A stretch of 64,000 nucleotides of DNA from Pseudomonadota bacterium (GTDB lineage Bacteria > Pseudomonadota > Gammaproteobacteria > Burkholderiales > Gallionellaceae): NCBI GenBank assembly GCA_021782365.1, contig JAJXVB010000009.1, positions 1-64,000 of the forward strand, read 5' to 3'. The translations under genes and the position numbers were made by a program. The notes beneath the pieces were generated by a model, which worked only from the letters and a program-made list of their open reading frames with translations, had not been told where the DNA came from and searched no databases. Shown here piece by piece: positions 32,756 through 42,283 of the stretch; the stretch's first letter is position 1, and each line of letters starts with the position of its first letter.

Positions 32756-35458
32756 ATGGCCGATCAACGCCCCGATCCCGACGAACTGCTCACCCGCATC
32801 AAGGACGAGGAGGCGCGCGCGGCGCGGGGCAAGCTGAAGATATTTTTCGGCGCATCGGCGGGCGTGGGGAAGACCTATGCGATGCTCTCGACGGCCCATC
32901 AGCAGGCAAGCCTTGGGACGGATGTCGTGATCGGCGTGGTCGAAACCCATGGCAGGAAGGAGACGGAAGCGCTGCTCGAAGGCCTTGAACGCCTTCCGCT
33001 CAAGGAGATTTCATACAGGGGCAGGATACTGAAGGAGTTCGACCTCGACGGCGCGCTGGAGCGCAAACCTGCGCTTATCCTGATGGATGAGCTCGCGCAT
33101 TCCAACGTGCAAGGCTCGCGTCATCCCAAGCGATGGCAGGACGTGCAGGAACTGCTCTCTTCCGGCATCGATGTCTATTCGACAGTCAATGTCCAGCACT
33201 TGGAAACACTGAACGATGTGGTCGGCGGCATTGCGGGTATTAGGGTCTGGGAATCAATTCCCGATCACGTGTTCGACGAGGCGGACGAAGTGGTATTGGT
33301 CGACCTGCCTCCCGATGAACTTTTGCAGCGCCTGAAGGAAGGCAAGGTCTACATGCCGCATCAGGCCGAGTGCGCGATACAGAATTTCTTCCGCAAGGGC
33401 AACCTGATCGCGTTGCGCGAGTTGGCGCTCAGGCGCACGGCCGACCGCGTTGACAGCGAGATGCTGCAATACCGGCGCGATCAGTCCGTCACGCCGGTCT
33501 GGCAAACCCGCGAATCGATCGCGGCCTGCATCGGCCCGGGAGAGGGTGCGGAAAGGATAGTGCGCAGCGCGGCGCGCATTGCGGCCAAGCTGGATGTTCC
33601 CTGGCATGTGATATACGTCGAGACGCCCGAACTCCGCGCGCTTTCTGACAGCAGGCGGCAATACATCTTCAAGGCGCTGAAGCTCGCACAGGAAGCAGGC
33701 GCTGAAACGGCAACGCTCTCTGGAAGCAATGCGGTTGATGCGGTCATCGCCTATGCCAGAAACCACAACCTCTCCAAGGTGATCGTCGGACGCGATCACG
33801 CGCGCGCATGGCGCCCGTGGTACAGATCTGTCGCAGACCGCATCGGCAAGCTGGCGCCCGATCTCGACGTGATCCAGGTTTCCCGTGAAGAAGTAACGGA
33901 TCGAAGGCGTGTATCGACCGACAAGTCCTTCATCGAGAGCCTGGAGGCACCATGGCGTTCGTTTGCGATAAGCGCGGCATATTGCGGCGCAACGACTGCG
34001 ATTGCGATGCTGCTTTACCCGAAGTTCGAGCTGACCAACATCGCCATGCTGTTCCTGTTGGCGGTCATGCTGTCTGCCGCGCGCTACGGGCTCGGCCCCG
34101 CGGTCGCCGCCGCGTTCCTGAACGTGGCGGCGTTCGACTTCTTCTTCGTGCCGCCCAGGTTCTCCTTTGCGGTCACGGATGCCCAATATCTGCTGACTTT
34201 CTCGGTGATGCTCGCAGCCGGCCTGATCACCGCAAAGCTGACCTCGGATCTGACCTTCCAGGCGCGCATCGCAGGCAGGCGGGAGCAACGCATGCGCGCG
34301 CTTTACGAGATGTCGCGCGAACTTTCCGCAGCGCTTCTGCCCGAGCAGATCGTGGGCATCTGCCAGCGCTTTGCCGAAACGGAGTTCAGCGCGCGCACCG
34401 CTCTCGTGCTGACAGGAAAGGACGACAGACTCCTGCCGCCTGTCAGCGTCCAGGGAAGCGGACTCGCGGTCGATGCGGGGATCAGCCAATGGACATTCGA
34501 TCATGAAGCCGAGGCAGGCCTTGGCACCGATACGCTGCCCGGGAGCCCGATGCTATATGTTCCGCTCAAGGCGCCAATGCGGATGCGCGGCGTGCTTGTG
34601 CTCGAACCGCGCGATCCGCGTCTGCTCCTGATTCCCGAGCAGCGCCGTCTGCTCGACACCTTCGCGCGCCTGATCGCCATCGCTTTGGAACGCGTCCACT
34701 ATGTCGACATCGCCCAGCAGACCACCGTGCAGATGGAATCGGAACGGTTGCGCAACTCCTTGCTTTCTGCAATATCGCACGATCTGAGAACCCCGCTGAC
34801 GGCCCTTATCGGGCTTGCCGACTCGATGTCTCTGACCAAGCCTCCACTCACGCAACAGCAGGCGGAGATTTCGGTCGCCATGCGCAAGGAGGCGCAGCGC
34901 ATGAGCGCACTCGTGAACAACCTGCTCGACATGGCGCGCCTGCAGGCCGGATCGGTCAAGCTGAACCTGCAGTGGCAGCCGCTGGAGGAGGTGGTAGGGA
35001 GCGCGATCAAGGATATGGGCGCAAACCTGCATCAGCACCGCGTTTCCGTCCGCCTGCCTGAGGATCTTCCGCTTCTGCAGTTTGACGCGGTGTTGATAGA
35101 GCGCGTGCTGGTGAACCTGCTCGACAACGCAGTAAAATACACGCCAACCGGCAGCCTGATCGAAATCGGCGCGAAGCTTGGTGAGCGCGACACGGTAGAT
35201 GTAATCGTGCAGGACAACGGGCCTGGATTGCCTGCCGGACGAGAGGAGGAGATCTTCAAGAAATTCGAGCGCGGACAGAAGGAAAGCGCCACACCCGGCG
35301 TTGGCCTCGGGCTGACGATATGCCGCGCCATCGTGCAGGCTCATGAGGGATGGATACGCGCCGAGACGAGGCCGGAGGGTGGCGCCCGCTTCATTTTTTC
35401 CCTGCCGCGCGGCATTCCCCCTTCGATGAGCGAGGAGCATTCCGATATCCATGCATGA
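32756..35458 (+). CDS. kdpD: Osmosensitive K+ channel sensor histidine kinase KdpD
   Basis: GKLKIFFGASAGVGKTYAML N-terminus, USP-like domain, 4 TM, HATPase; ATG at 32756. Confidence 0.97.
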   Translation: MADQRPDPDELLTRIKDEEARAARGKLKIFFGASAGVGKTYAMLSTAHQQASLGTDVVIGVVETHGRKETEALLEGLERLPLKEISYRGRILKEFDLDGALERKPALILMDELAHSNVQGSRHPKRWQDVQELLSSGIDVYSTVNVQHLETLNDVVGGIAGIRVWESIPDHVFDEADEVVLVDLPPDELLQRLKEGKVYMPHQAECAIQNFFRKGNLIALRELALRRTADRVDSEMLQYRRDQSVTPVWQTRESIAACIGPGEGAERIVRSAARIAAKLDVPWHVIYVETPELRALSDSRRQYIFKALKLAQEAGAETATLSGSNAVDAVIAYARNHNLSKVIVGRDHARAWRPWYRSVADRIGKLAPDLDVIQVSREEVTDRRRVSTDKSFIESLEAPWRSFAISAAYCGATTAIAMLLYPKFELTNIAMLFLLAVMLSAARYGLGPAVAAAFLNVAAFDFFFVPPRFSFAVTDAQYLLTFSVMLAAGLITAKLTSDLTFQARIAGRREQRMRALYEMSRELSAALLPEQIVGICQRFAETEFSARTALVLTGKDDRLLPPVSVQGSGLAVDAGISQWTFDHEAEAGLGTDTLPGSPMLYVPLKAPMRMRGVLVLEPRDPRLLLIPEQRRLLDTFARLIAIALERVHYVDIAQQTTVQMESERLRNSLLSAISHDLRTPLTALIGLADSMSLTKPPLTQQQAEISVAMRKEAQRMSALVNNLLDMARLQAGSVKLNLQWQPLEEVVGSAIKDMGANLHQHRVSVRLPEDLPLLQFDAVLIERVLVNLLDNAVKYTPTGSLIEIGAKLGERDTVDVIVQDNGPGLPAGREEEIFKKFERGQKESATPGVGLGLTICRAIVQAHEGWIRAETRPEGGARFIFSLPRGIPPSMSEEHSDIHA

Positions 35459-36146
35459 ATTGCCAGCCACGATCATCGTCGTCGAGGATGAGCCTAGCAT
35501 AAGGCGCTTCCTGCGCCTCGCGCTGGAAGCCGAAAACTTCCAGGTGTACGAGGCGGATTCGGTCAAGCGCGGAATCATCGAGGCGGGCACCAGAAAGCCC
35601 GACCTTGTCGTACTGGATCTTGGCCTGCCCGATGCAGACGGTGTGGAATTCATACGCGATCTGCGCACCTGGTCCGACATTCCGATCATCGTGCTGTCCG
35701 CAAGGACTTCGGAGGCGGACAAAGTTTCAGCGCTCGATGCCGGCGCGGACGATTATCTGATCAAGCCGTTCGGAACTGAGGAGCTGATGGCGCGCGTGCG
35801 CGCCCAGTTGCGCAGGCGAAGCTCGCTTTCAGCAAGGTCAGGCCAGAGCGTCTGCATCTTCGGCAGGATCAGCGTCGATCTTGCGCGCAGAACGGTGGAG
35901 CGGGACGGAAAGCCTCTGCATTTTACGCCGATCGAGTACCGGCTGTTGACCAGCCTCCTTGCAGCGCCCGACCGCGTGCTCACACACCGGCAGCTATTGA
36001 AGGAAGTCTGGGGGCCGCATCATGCCGAGGACAGCCACTATCTGCGCGTTTACATGGGGCATCTGCGCAAGAAGATAGAAGACGACCCGTCACTGCCCAA
36101 ACATATCCTGACCGAAGTCGGCATAGGCTACCGCTTCGTGATGTGA
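35451..36146 (+). CDS. kdpE: Response regulator KdpE
   Basis: OmpR-family receiver plus winged helix downstream of kdpD. Confidence 0.96.
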   Translation: MHELPATIIVVEDEPSIRRFLRLALEAENFQVYEADSVKRGIIEAGTRKPDLVVLDLGLPDADGVEFIRDLRTWSDIPIIVLSARTSEADKVSALDAGADDYLIKPFGTEELMARVRAQLRRRSSLSARSGQSVCIFGRISVDLARRTVERDGKPLHFTPIEYRLLTSLLAAPDRVLTHRQLLKEVWGPHHAEDSHYLRVYMGHLRKKIEDDPSLPKHILTEVGIGYRFVM

Positions 36147-36184
36147 GCTTTTGCTCGGTGCGGCAGTCATCCTGACCCGATCGT

Positions 36185-36225
36185 AGCCCCGCCCGACTCA
36201 GAAAGGATCGGCGAATATCTCGCGC
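36185..36225 (+). repeat. Imperfect direct repeat copy 2, right of kdp operon, overlapping the 3' end of the reductase gene
   Basis: AGCCCCGCCCGACTCAGAAAGGATCGGCGAATATCTCGCGC, direct orientation relative to 27958-27997. Confidence 0.6.
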
Positions 36226-37151
36226 ATCGAGGCGCCCGCGAAGAAGGTCTGCTTCTTGGCCGCGTTCACCATCAGCGGATTGCCGCACAGGAAAACGCGC
36301 CATCCAGAAAGATCCGGATGCTCGGCGAGCGCCGCCTCGTGCACCATGCCCTTCGCATAACCTTCCGGCGCATCGCCTTCCGAAACGCAAGGCCTGTAGC
36401 TGAAGTTGGGATACCGGCTTTCGAGCTCTTTCAGCTCTTCGACCAGATAGAAACCGTATACATCGTAACCACCGTGGTATAGGGAAAGCCTGCCCCTGTG
36501 CCCGCTCTGCAACGCATCGCGCACGATCCCATAGAGCGGCGCCAAGCCGGTTCCTGTCCCGATCAGGATGATGTTCTGGTCCGGATTGCCGGGTGCGTAG
36601 AAGCAGTCTCCCGCAGCCTCGGATATCTCGATCCGGTCACCCGCCTTGAGATTCTCAAAGAGCCAGCCGCTCACAAGGCCGTTGGGCACCTTGCGCACGT
36701 GAATCGCAAGCGACTCGTCAAGCCTTGGCACGCTGGCGAGCGAATAGCTTCTGGCGGTGGTCTTGTCCTTGTAAAGGTTCAGGAATTGCCCCGCCCTGTA
36801 TTCGAAGATTTTTGAAGGGCTGAGCTTGATTCCCAGGATATCGGGTTTCAGGCGCTCGACGCTCACGACTTCCGCAGAAAGCCTGTTAACTCCCGCTTCA
36901 GGCAACGCCACCTCGATGTCGCTTTCCGGAAAACATGAGCAGGCAAGAAAGTAGTTTTGCATCGCAAGGGTTGGTTTGAGCCCCGCCTTCGCTTTTTCCG
37001 GAACCTCCCCGTTAACCGTTCGCATCAGACAGGTCTGGCAGATGCCGGAACGGCAGGAAGAAGGAACCGGAACACCCTGGGCAGTCAGACAGTCGAGAAC
37101 CGAATCGGTCCCGCACTCGTATGACTGCCCGCCGTAGATCACCTTGGCCAT
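36198..37151 (-). CDS. 2Fe-2S / FAD / NAD(P)H oxidoreductase (ferredoxin reductase type)
   Basis: CRSGICQTCLMR ferredoxin motif, RSYSLAS FAD motif, GTGTGLAPLYGIVRDAL, C-terminal ADPF. Confidence 0.9.
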   Translation of the reverse strand: MAKVIYGGQSYECGTDSVLDCLTAQGVPVPSSCRSGICQTCLMRTVNGEVPEKAKAGLKPTLAMQNYFLACSCFPESDIEVALPEAGVNRLSAEVVSVERLKPDILGIKLSPSKIFEYRAGQFLNLYKDKTTARSYSLASVPRLDESLAIHVRKVPNGLVSGWLFENLKAGDRIEISEAAGDCFYAPGNPDQNIILIGTGTGLAPLYGIVRDALQSGHRGRLSLYHGGYDVYGFYLVEELKELESRYPNFSYRPCVSEGDAPEGYAKGMVHEAALAEHPDLSGWRVFLCGNPLMVNAAKKQTFFAGASMREIFADPF

Positions 37152-37163
37152 GGGTGTATGCGC

Positions 37164-37526
37164 TTACTTGCCCAACACGTCTTTTCTCGTGCTCTCGGCG
37201 ATCGCCGCGGCCTGCGCGATCAGGTTCGCCGGCACCTTGAGCTCGGTGAGCGTCGAACCGATATGCTCCATCACCGCGTCAAAATGGGAATCGTTGAGTC
37301 CTTTGGCGACCAGGTGGGCATGTCCCTTTCTCATGTCTTCGCCGGTATAGTTGTGAGGCCCGCCGAAAGCCATCGTCAGGAACGCCTTCTGCTTGGCAGC
37401 CTGTTTGTCCATGTCGACGCCTTCGAAGAAACGGTTGATGCGGTCGTCCTTCAGAACTTTGCGATAGAAAATGTCCACAGCAGCATTGACCGCAGCGTCA
37501 CCACCGATATCAGTATACAGACTCAA
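37164..37526 (-). CDS. Group 1 truncated hemoglobin
   Basis: MSLYTDIGGDAAVNAAVDIFYRKVLKDDRINRFFEGVDMDKQAAKQKAFLTMAFGGP...KGHAHLVAKGL. Confidence 0.93.
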   Translation of the reverse strand: MSLYTDIGGDAAVNAAVDIFYRKVLKDDRINRFFEGVDMDKQAAKQKAFLTMAFGGPHNYTGEDMRKGHAHLVAKGLNDSHFDAVMEHIGSTLTELKVPANLIAQAAAIAESTRKDVLGK

Positions 37527-37588
37527 TTTGATCTCCTTTGTCGTTTTGCCCTTGGGGCGGATGTATTGTCAAATCAGAAGACATACTT

Positions 37589-37611
37589 AATATGCATTCT
37601 TAATACATCTT
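37589..37611. promoter_or_regulatory. Candidate NsrR-binding palindrome
   Basis: aatatgcattcttaatacatctt; reverse complement AAGATGTATTAAGAATGCATATT closely matches AAGATGCATTTAAAATGCATCTT; lies between divergent globin and nsrR genes. Confidence 0.75.
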
Positions 37612-37739
37612 ATATTCCGCAAAGGGCGGCGTCAAGCAGAAAATCAAAATTCGTCAAAACACCTTCTCGCACATCTTCCAAAGACTTGCGCTTAATCGGA
37701 TAATGCGACGCACACGACAAACTTTGGCCTGCCCGCAAG

Positions 37740-38189
37740 ATGCGCTTAACGTTATATACCGATTATTCCCTGCGCGTGCTGCTATACCTCGCGCACAAGG
37801 AGAATGAACTCGTCACCATCACGGAGCTCGCCGACTTTTACAACATCTCGCGCAACCACCTCGTGAAGGTGGTGCACAACCTGGGCCTTAACGGCTATAT
37901 AGAGACCAACCGCGGAAGAGGCGGCGGAATCAGGCTGGCCCGCCCCGCAAAGGACATGCAGATAGGCGAGATCGTGCGGACGACCGAACCTGATTTCGAT
38001 TTGCTGGAATGCTTCAACGAAGAAACCGACCGCTGCGTGGTCAGCAAGTCCTGCTCGCTGAAGGGTGTGATCCATGAAGCACAGGCGAACTTCCTAAGCG
38101 TGCTGGACAAATATACGCTGGCCGACATGGCGCTGAAGAAGAAACCGGAAGGCTCATTCAGATCCATCCCGATCAGACAGAAGAATTGA
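37740..38189 (+). CDS. nsrR: Rrf2-family nitric oxide-sensing repressor NsrR
   Basis: MRLTLYTDYSLRVLLYLA, NRGRGGGIRLARPAKDMQIGEIVRTTEPDFDLLECF, three clustered cysteines ECFNEETDRCVVSKSC. Confidence 0.93.
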   Translation: MRLTLYTDYSLRVLLYLAHKENELVTITELADFYNISRNHLVKVVHNLGLNGYIETNRGRGGGIRLARPAKDMQIGEIVRTTEPDFDLLECFNEETDRCVVSKSCSLKGVIHEAQANFLSVLDKYTLADMALKKKPEGSFRSIPIRQKN

Positions 38190-38190
38190 G

Positions 38191-38391
38191 CTATTTTTTG
38201 CCCGTTCGCTTTTGCACGACATCCCAGGCCATGTAAGCCATCACGCAGAACACAAGCGTGCATACGATGAAGATGATGCGTTGTTCGGAGTCATTGCTGA
38301 CCAGCCCCCCGATAAACATGTGCACCGAATATCCCGCGATGAGAAGCGCGCCGATACCCGCCACCAGAAAGATCAGTATCTCGACCATCAT
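38191..38391 (-). CDS. Small membrane protein (66 aa, 2 TM)
   Basis: MMVEILIFLVAGIGALLIAGYSVHMFIGGLVSNDSEQRIIFIVCTLVFCVMAYMAWDVVQKRTGKK; overlaps upstream gene. Confidence 0.7.
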   Translation of the reverse strand: MMVEILIFLVAGIGALLIAGYSVHMFIGGLVSNDSEQRIIFIVCTLVFCVMAYMAWDVVQKRTGKK

Positions 38392-39848
38392 GTCCCCGGT
38401 TTCCTGGCTGCAGGCTGAACAGACGGTTGAACGGGTTCGTGCTTGACTTCGACGATCACGCCGCCTTTTCTGAGATCCACCGTTTCGACCCTTCCCGCCT
38501 GCATCGTCGCGAGATTGCGCGACAGCGAACTGTTGGCCGGATTATGCGGATCGAAAAGCAGATAATCGACCCCTTTCAGCATCCCATATAACGCATCGGC
38601 ATCGCGCGCCTCGGGTGGCAAAGGGAGCGCATCGCAGCGGCAACCCAGCATGGTCAACGCCGGCCATTGGCTCGCGACGCGCAACTTGTGAGCGGGAGCT
38701 TGCCCGTGCGCATCCTTCAGCATGTCTTCGGCGTTCTCGGAGAACGCGCGTATCAGCGCATCCCGAGGCGCAAGTTCGCCAAGCTGCGTGGACTGATAAT
38801 CCGCCTTGTCATTCAGCATGAAGGAAGTCGAGACGACGAAGACCAGAACCAGCGCGATGCCGCGCTGCGACCAGAATCCTCCCTGCGCATCGGATCTCAG
38901 GAGCACAGGAAATCCCCAGTAGAGCACGACAGCCAGCGCGGCCACGGCAAAGGCCCCGTCACCATTGAAAAGCCCGATGACAAGGGATGCAAGCAACACC
39001 CGTCCCAGCAAATCCGTCCACATCCTGCCCGACTGGCTGATCGCGACCCAAAGCAACAGGACCAGCATGCCCACGCCGGAAATCCAGCCGCCCATACCCA
39101 GATCCCCGCCGTCTGAAGGCCCCAGCAGCATGCCTGACGCAGCGCGCACCGGATTTGCGAACCAGGATATGTGGCGCCATCCCATCGTCAGAATCAGCGC
39201 GATCACCATTGCGAAGATGACTCCGGCAAACACATAGTTGCGGCGCTCTCGATCCAAGGGATTCTTGTGCCACGACCAGAGCAGCATCAATGGATAGGCG
39301 AGCCCCATGGGATGCAGGGTTGCCGAGATGAGCGCAAGGAATATCTGCCCGAAATACACCCCTCCCAGGGCCTGCCTGGATTCACGGTAAATCTTGTCAG
39401 TCCAGGCCCCCATCGCAAAAACAAAAAGCAGGAAAGGCCCGACCGACATCGTATCGATCTGATGAAGCACCAATGGAGAGATCAAGAGCAGTCCGGTCGC
39501 AATCAGCGACGACTCCTCCTGATCGCTGACCTGCTTGCGCCAACTGTGCAGACCCCATGCGACGATCGCCATCACGATGATGGTCGTCACTTTCGCAGCG
39601 ATCAGGTTTCCTGTCCAAAGCGCACCTGCTGGAATGAAGAACAGCGTGCGAAAGTCGGGCAATCCCATGGTCACGATGGAGCTGACCACACCATCGGCGA
39701 CAGACCAGACCAGAAGCAGGGCATGAGCCCCACCCTCATCCAGTCCGAAGTTCGACTTGTTGAGAAGCAGGATCACTGCAGCGCCCCAGACCGCGAGCGC
39801 GAAGTAGGCCAGATATTCCTTGGGAATGCGCGATAACAAGTTATTCAT
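38388..39848 (-). CDS. Polytopic membrane protein of unknown function
   Basis: 486 aa, many TM segments and soluble C-terminus; arrangement reminiscent of GT-C-type membrane proteins (weak). Confidence 0.75.
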   Translation of the reverse strand: MNNLLSRIPKEYLAYFALAVWGAAVILLLNKSNFGLDEGGAHALLLVWSVADGVVSSIVTMGLPDFRTLFFIPAGALWTGNLIAAKVTTIIVMAIVAWGLHSWRKQVSDQEESSLIATGLLLISPLVLHQIDTMSVGPFLLFVFAMGAWTDKIYRESRQALGGVYFGQIFLALISATLHPMGLAYPLMLLWSWHKNPLDRERRNYVFAGVIFAMVIALILTMGWRHISWFANPVRAASGMLLGPSDGGDLGMGGWISGVGMLVLLLWVAISQSGRMWTDLLGRVLLASLVIGLFNGDGAFAVAALAVVLYWGFPVLLRSDAQGGFWSQRGIALVLVFVVSTSFMLNDKADYQSTQLGELAPRDALIRAFSENAEDMLKDAHGQAPAHKLRVASQWPALTMLGCRCDALPLPPEARDADALYGMLKGVDYLLFDPHNPANSSLSRNLATMQAGRVETVDLRKGGVIVEVKHEPVQPSVQPAARKPGT

Positions 39849-39920
39849 ACTCGATCCGTCGTAGCTAGTTAACCTTGAGATTGTACCGCACTGTCGTTGA
39901 GATCTGTCTGAAAATCGGCG

Positions 39921-40505
39921 CTACTGGTTGATCGAGAGCAGCAGCCTGATGTCCTGAGCCATTTGATCCGCCGGCTCTTCATAGCGCGACAGCAGCAAGG
40001 GCTTTCCTCTGGTTCCCAGAAGAAAGATGCCATCGCTGTGATCCAGCGTGTAGCCGCCGTGCTTGTCAAACTGCTTCTGGTAATTCACGCCGAAGGATTT
40101 AGCGGCCTTTTGCGTTGCCTCCGCATCGCCATAAAGCCCGAGAAAGGACGGATTGAAAGAAGTCACATATTTCGCGAGCAGCGCGGGCTTGTCCCTTTCG
40201 GGGTCCAGCGTGACAAATATCACCTGCACCCTTTTCGCATCCGGACCCAGGATGCGCATCACCTGTGCCAGGTCGGCAAGCGTGGTAGGACAGACATCCG
40301 GGCAATGGGTATAGCCGAAGAAAAGCACGGCCACCTTGCCCCTGAAATCCAGCAGATTGCGCGGTTTTCCGTTGAAGTCGAAGAGCGTGAAGTCCGCATG
40401 CGTATGCTGCCAGGTCACGTCTATCGCATGATAGGGCGATGGCAGATCGCGCTGGCCGCACGCAGACAGCAGCAGAAGCAATGCGGCGCACAAAATGCTT
40501 TTCAT
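39921..40505 (-). CDS. SCO1/SenC/PrrC-family copper-binding protein
   Basis: Lipoprotein signal; FFGYTHCPDVCPTTLADLAQVM CxxxC motif, later LDHSDGIFLL His. Confidence 0.94.
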   Translation of the reverse strand: MKSILCAALLLLLSACGQRDLPSPYHAIDVTWQHTHADFTLFDFNGKPRNLLDFRGKVAVLFFGYTHCPDVCPTTLADLAQVMRILGPDAKRVQVIFVTLDPERDKPALLAKYVTSFNPSFLGLYGDAEATQKAAKSFGVNYQKQFDKHGGYTLDHSDGIFLLGTRGKPLLLSRYEEPADQMAQDIRLLLSINQ

Positions 40506-40512
40506 CGAAGGC

Positions 40513-40929
40513 TTACTTGCCTTTCCCGTCGTTCGCATTTGTCTCCTGCTCGGCGTCCTTCTCATTCTTTATCGAGACTTCATTCCTGTGGACCATGTAC
40601 CAGATGAAGGCGCCGGCTGCGCTGATGTAAACCAGGGAGCCCAGAAAGCCCGGATCCTTCACCCAGTCGGTCCACTTGACGACCACGCCCGGCCTCAATC
40701 CCCAGAACGGGAAACTCAATCCCACGCCAACCAGGAACACACTCGCGACGACCGCCCAGAACCAGTAAGGCACCTTGAGCTGGGATTCGGGAATCTTCTC
40801 GACCAGCTCCCAGTCCTCCATGCCGCGCTTATCCAGCCGCTCTTCGTTAGAGTCATAACCGAAGTGGTCCTCGCGCAACTTTCCCCATTGCGACTTTTCC
40901 CCTGACAACTCAAGATTATCCTGATCCAT
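40513..40929 (-). CDS. Two-TM protein, CcoP-N-terminus-like, no heme-c motif
   Basis: 138 aa; VPYWFWAVVASVFLVGVGLSFPFWGLRPG ... LGSLVYISAAGAFIWYMVHRNE; internal ATG at 40929. Confidence 0.6.
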   Translation of the reverse strand: MDQDNLELSGEKSQWGKLREDHFGYDSNEERLDKRGMEDWELVEKIPESQLKVPYWFWAVVASVFLVGVGLSFPFWGLRPGVVVKWTDWVKDPGFLGSLVYISAAGAFIWYMVHRNEVSIKNEKDAEQETNANDGKGK

Positions 40930-40939
40930 CACCGTTCTC

Positions 40940-42283
40940 CTAATCGACAAAATGCTGCAGTTCAAAGCGCCCGACCCAGCCATCGCGCGAATGAACCACG
41001 ACGATGAAGGGATGCAGTCCGTGGGAAAGCGAAGGCGACATCGAGAGAAACACCGATGCTCTCCCAACCGTCGGCAGGCTCACCTTGTTGCTGCTCAGTG
41101 TAAAGCTTCCAGCGGGGAGGCCCTCGACCGAGACTTCCAGTTCCGCAGGGCGATATCGCTTGTTCGCGATCTCGATGCGATAGTCCCGCGCCGACTGGCT
41201 GTGGCCCATCTGCACATATCCCGCGGAAAGATGATAAGGCTGATAAGACCAAAGACCCCAAGCAAACATCGCGATGCCCAGCACTGCAATAGGCAGGGTC
41301 CAGCGCATCCTGGACAACAGCGCGATCGAATTGTCCCTGAACTTGCCCAGCCTGGTTTTCGCGCGCTCCCCGAATTCGAAGCGCAGGAGACCGCTCTTGC
41401 CCTTTTTCGCATGGAGCGCATTGCACGCATCGATGCAGTCGCCGCAGTTGATGCAGCTGTCGTAGATCATGGTCTTGCGCGGATCGAGCCCGATGAAGCA
41501 GGTGGTCACGCAGAAATTGCACTTCTCGCACTCTGCCGAACGGCTCTCGTCATAGAGCACATGCAGCGTCTCCTTGGTCTTGAAGGAATGCTGCCAAACT
41601 CTGTAGACGCAGGCGAAACGGCACCAGAAATGCCTGAGCACCGAGACATCCAGCAGGATGATCAGCACCCAGACGAAATAGATCCAGTGAAGCGAACCGG
41701 CAAGCCTGGGATCATTCCTGAACAGGATGAAGGAAAGAACGACATCCGGCGGATAGAAATAGAGCAATGGCAACAGCGCGAACAGCATCGATGCGCCGAC
41801 GAGGGACAAGGCAAGCAGGGTCCAGTTGAGCGCGTTGTTCTTGGCCGCGGCGACCTTGAGCGCCTCGCCGTTCAGGCTGATCTCGGCGCGTTTCCCCAGA
41901 AGCTTCCTCGTCATGTGATTTGCCCACTCAGCCATCGAGTTCTGGGGACATGCCCATCCACAAAACACCGTGCCAGCAGTCGAATAGAGTGCAACCAGGA
42001 GGGTTGCCAGGGTGATCCACAGACCCGTTATCAGAAAGAAGTCGGAAAACCATACCTGCCAGCCCAAGACCACCAGCGCACCGTTTTCGGGATCTATCCT
42101 GAATAGCCCGGAAACCGGGATCAACACCAGCGCTATCAGGAAGGCGATCTGAACGGCGCGCCGCTTCCAGCGAAAATTGTTCATACCCTTTTTGGATCCG
42201 CCGCTGACGACCTTGACCGGTATCGCGGAAAGCGTCTTGTTCATCGCTGATGACATGTTTACCTTCGTTCTAGCCGCATTCAT
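40940..42283 (-). CDS. ccoG: Cytochrome c oxidase accessory protein CcoG/RdxA/FixG
   Basis: Membrane ferredoxin; CGWACPQNSMAEW, CEKCNFCVTTCFIGLDPR, CINCGDCIDACNALHAKKGK. Confidence 0.95.
   Translation of the reverse strand: MNAARTKVNMSSAMNKTLSAIPVKVVSGGSKKGMNNFRWKRRAVQIAFLIALVLIPVSGLFRIDPENGALVVLGWQVWFSDFFLITGLWITLATLLVALYSTAGTVFCGWACPQNSMAEWANHMTRKLLGKRAEISLNGEALKVAAAKNNALNWTLLALSLVGASMLFALLPLLYFYPPDVVLSFILFRNDPRLAGSLHWIYFVWVLIILLDVSVLRHFWCRFACVYRVWQHSFKTKETLHVLYDESRSAECEKCNFCVTTCFIGLDPRKTMIYDSCINCGDCIDACNALHAKKGKSGLLRFEFGERAKTRLGKFRDNSIALLSRMRWTLPIAVLGIAMFAWGLWSYQPYHLSAGYVQMGHSQSARDYRIEIANKRYRPAELEVSVEGLPAGSFTLSSNKVSLPTVGRASVFLSMSPSLSHGLHPFIVVVHSRDGWVGRFELQHFVD

Noticed and set aside
33254-34504. 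416-aa minus-strand ORF opposite kdpD
   Set aside because: Shadow ORF of kdpD.
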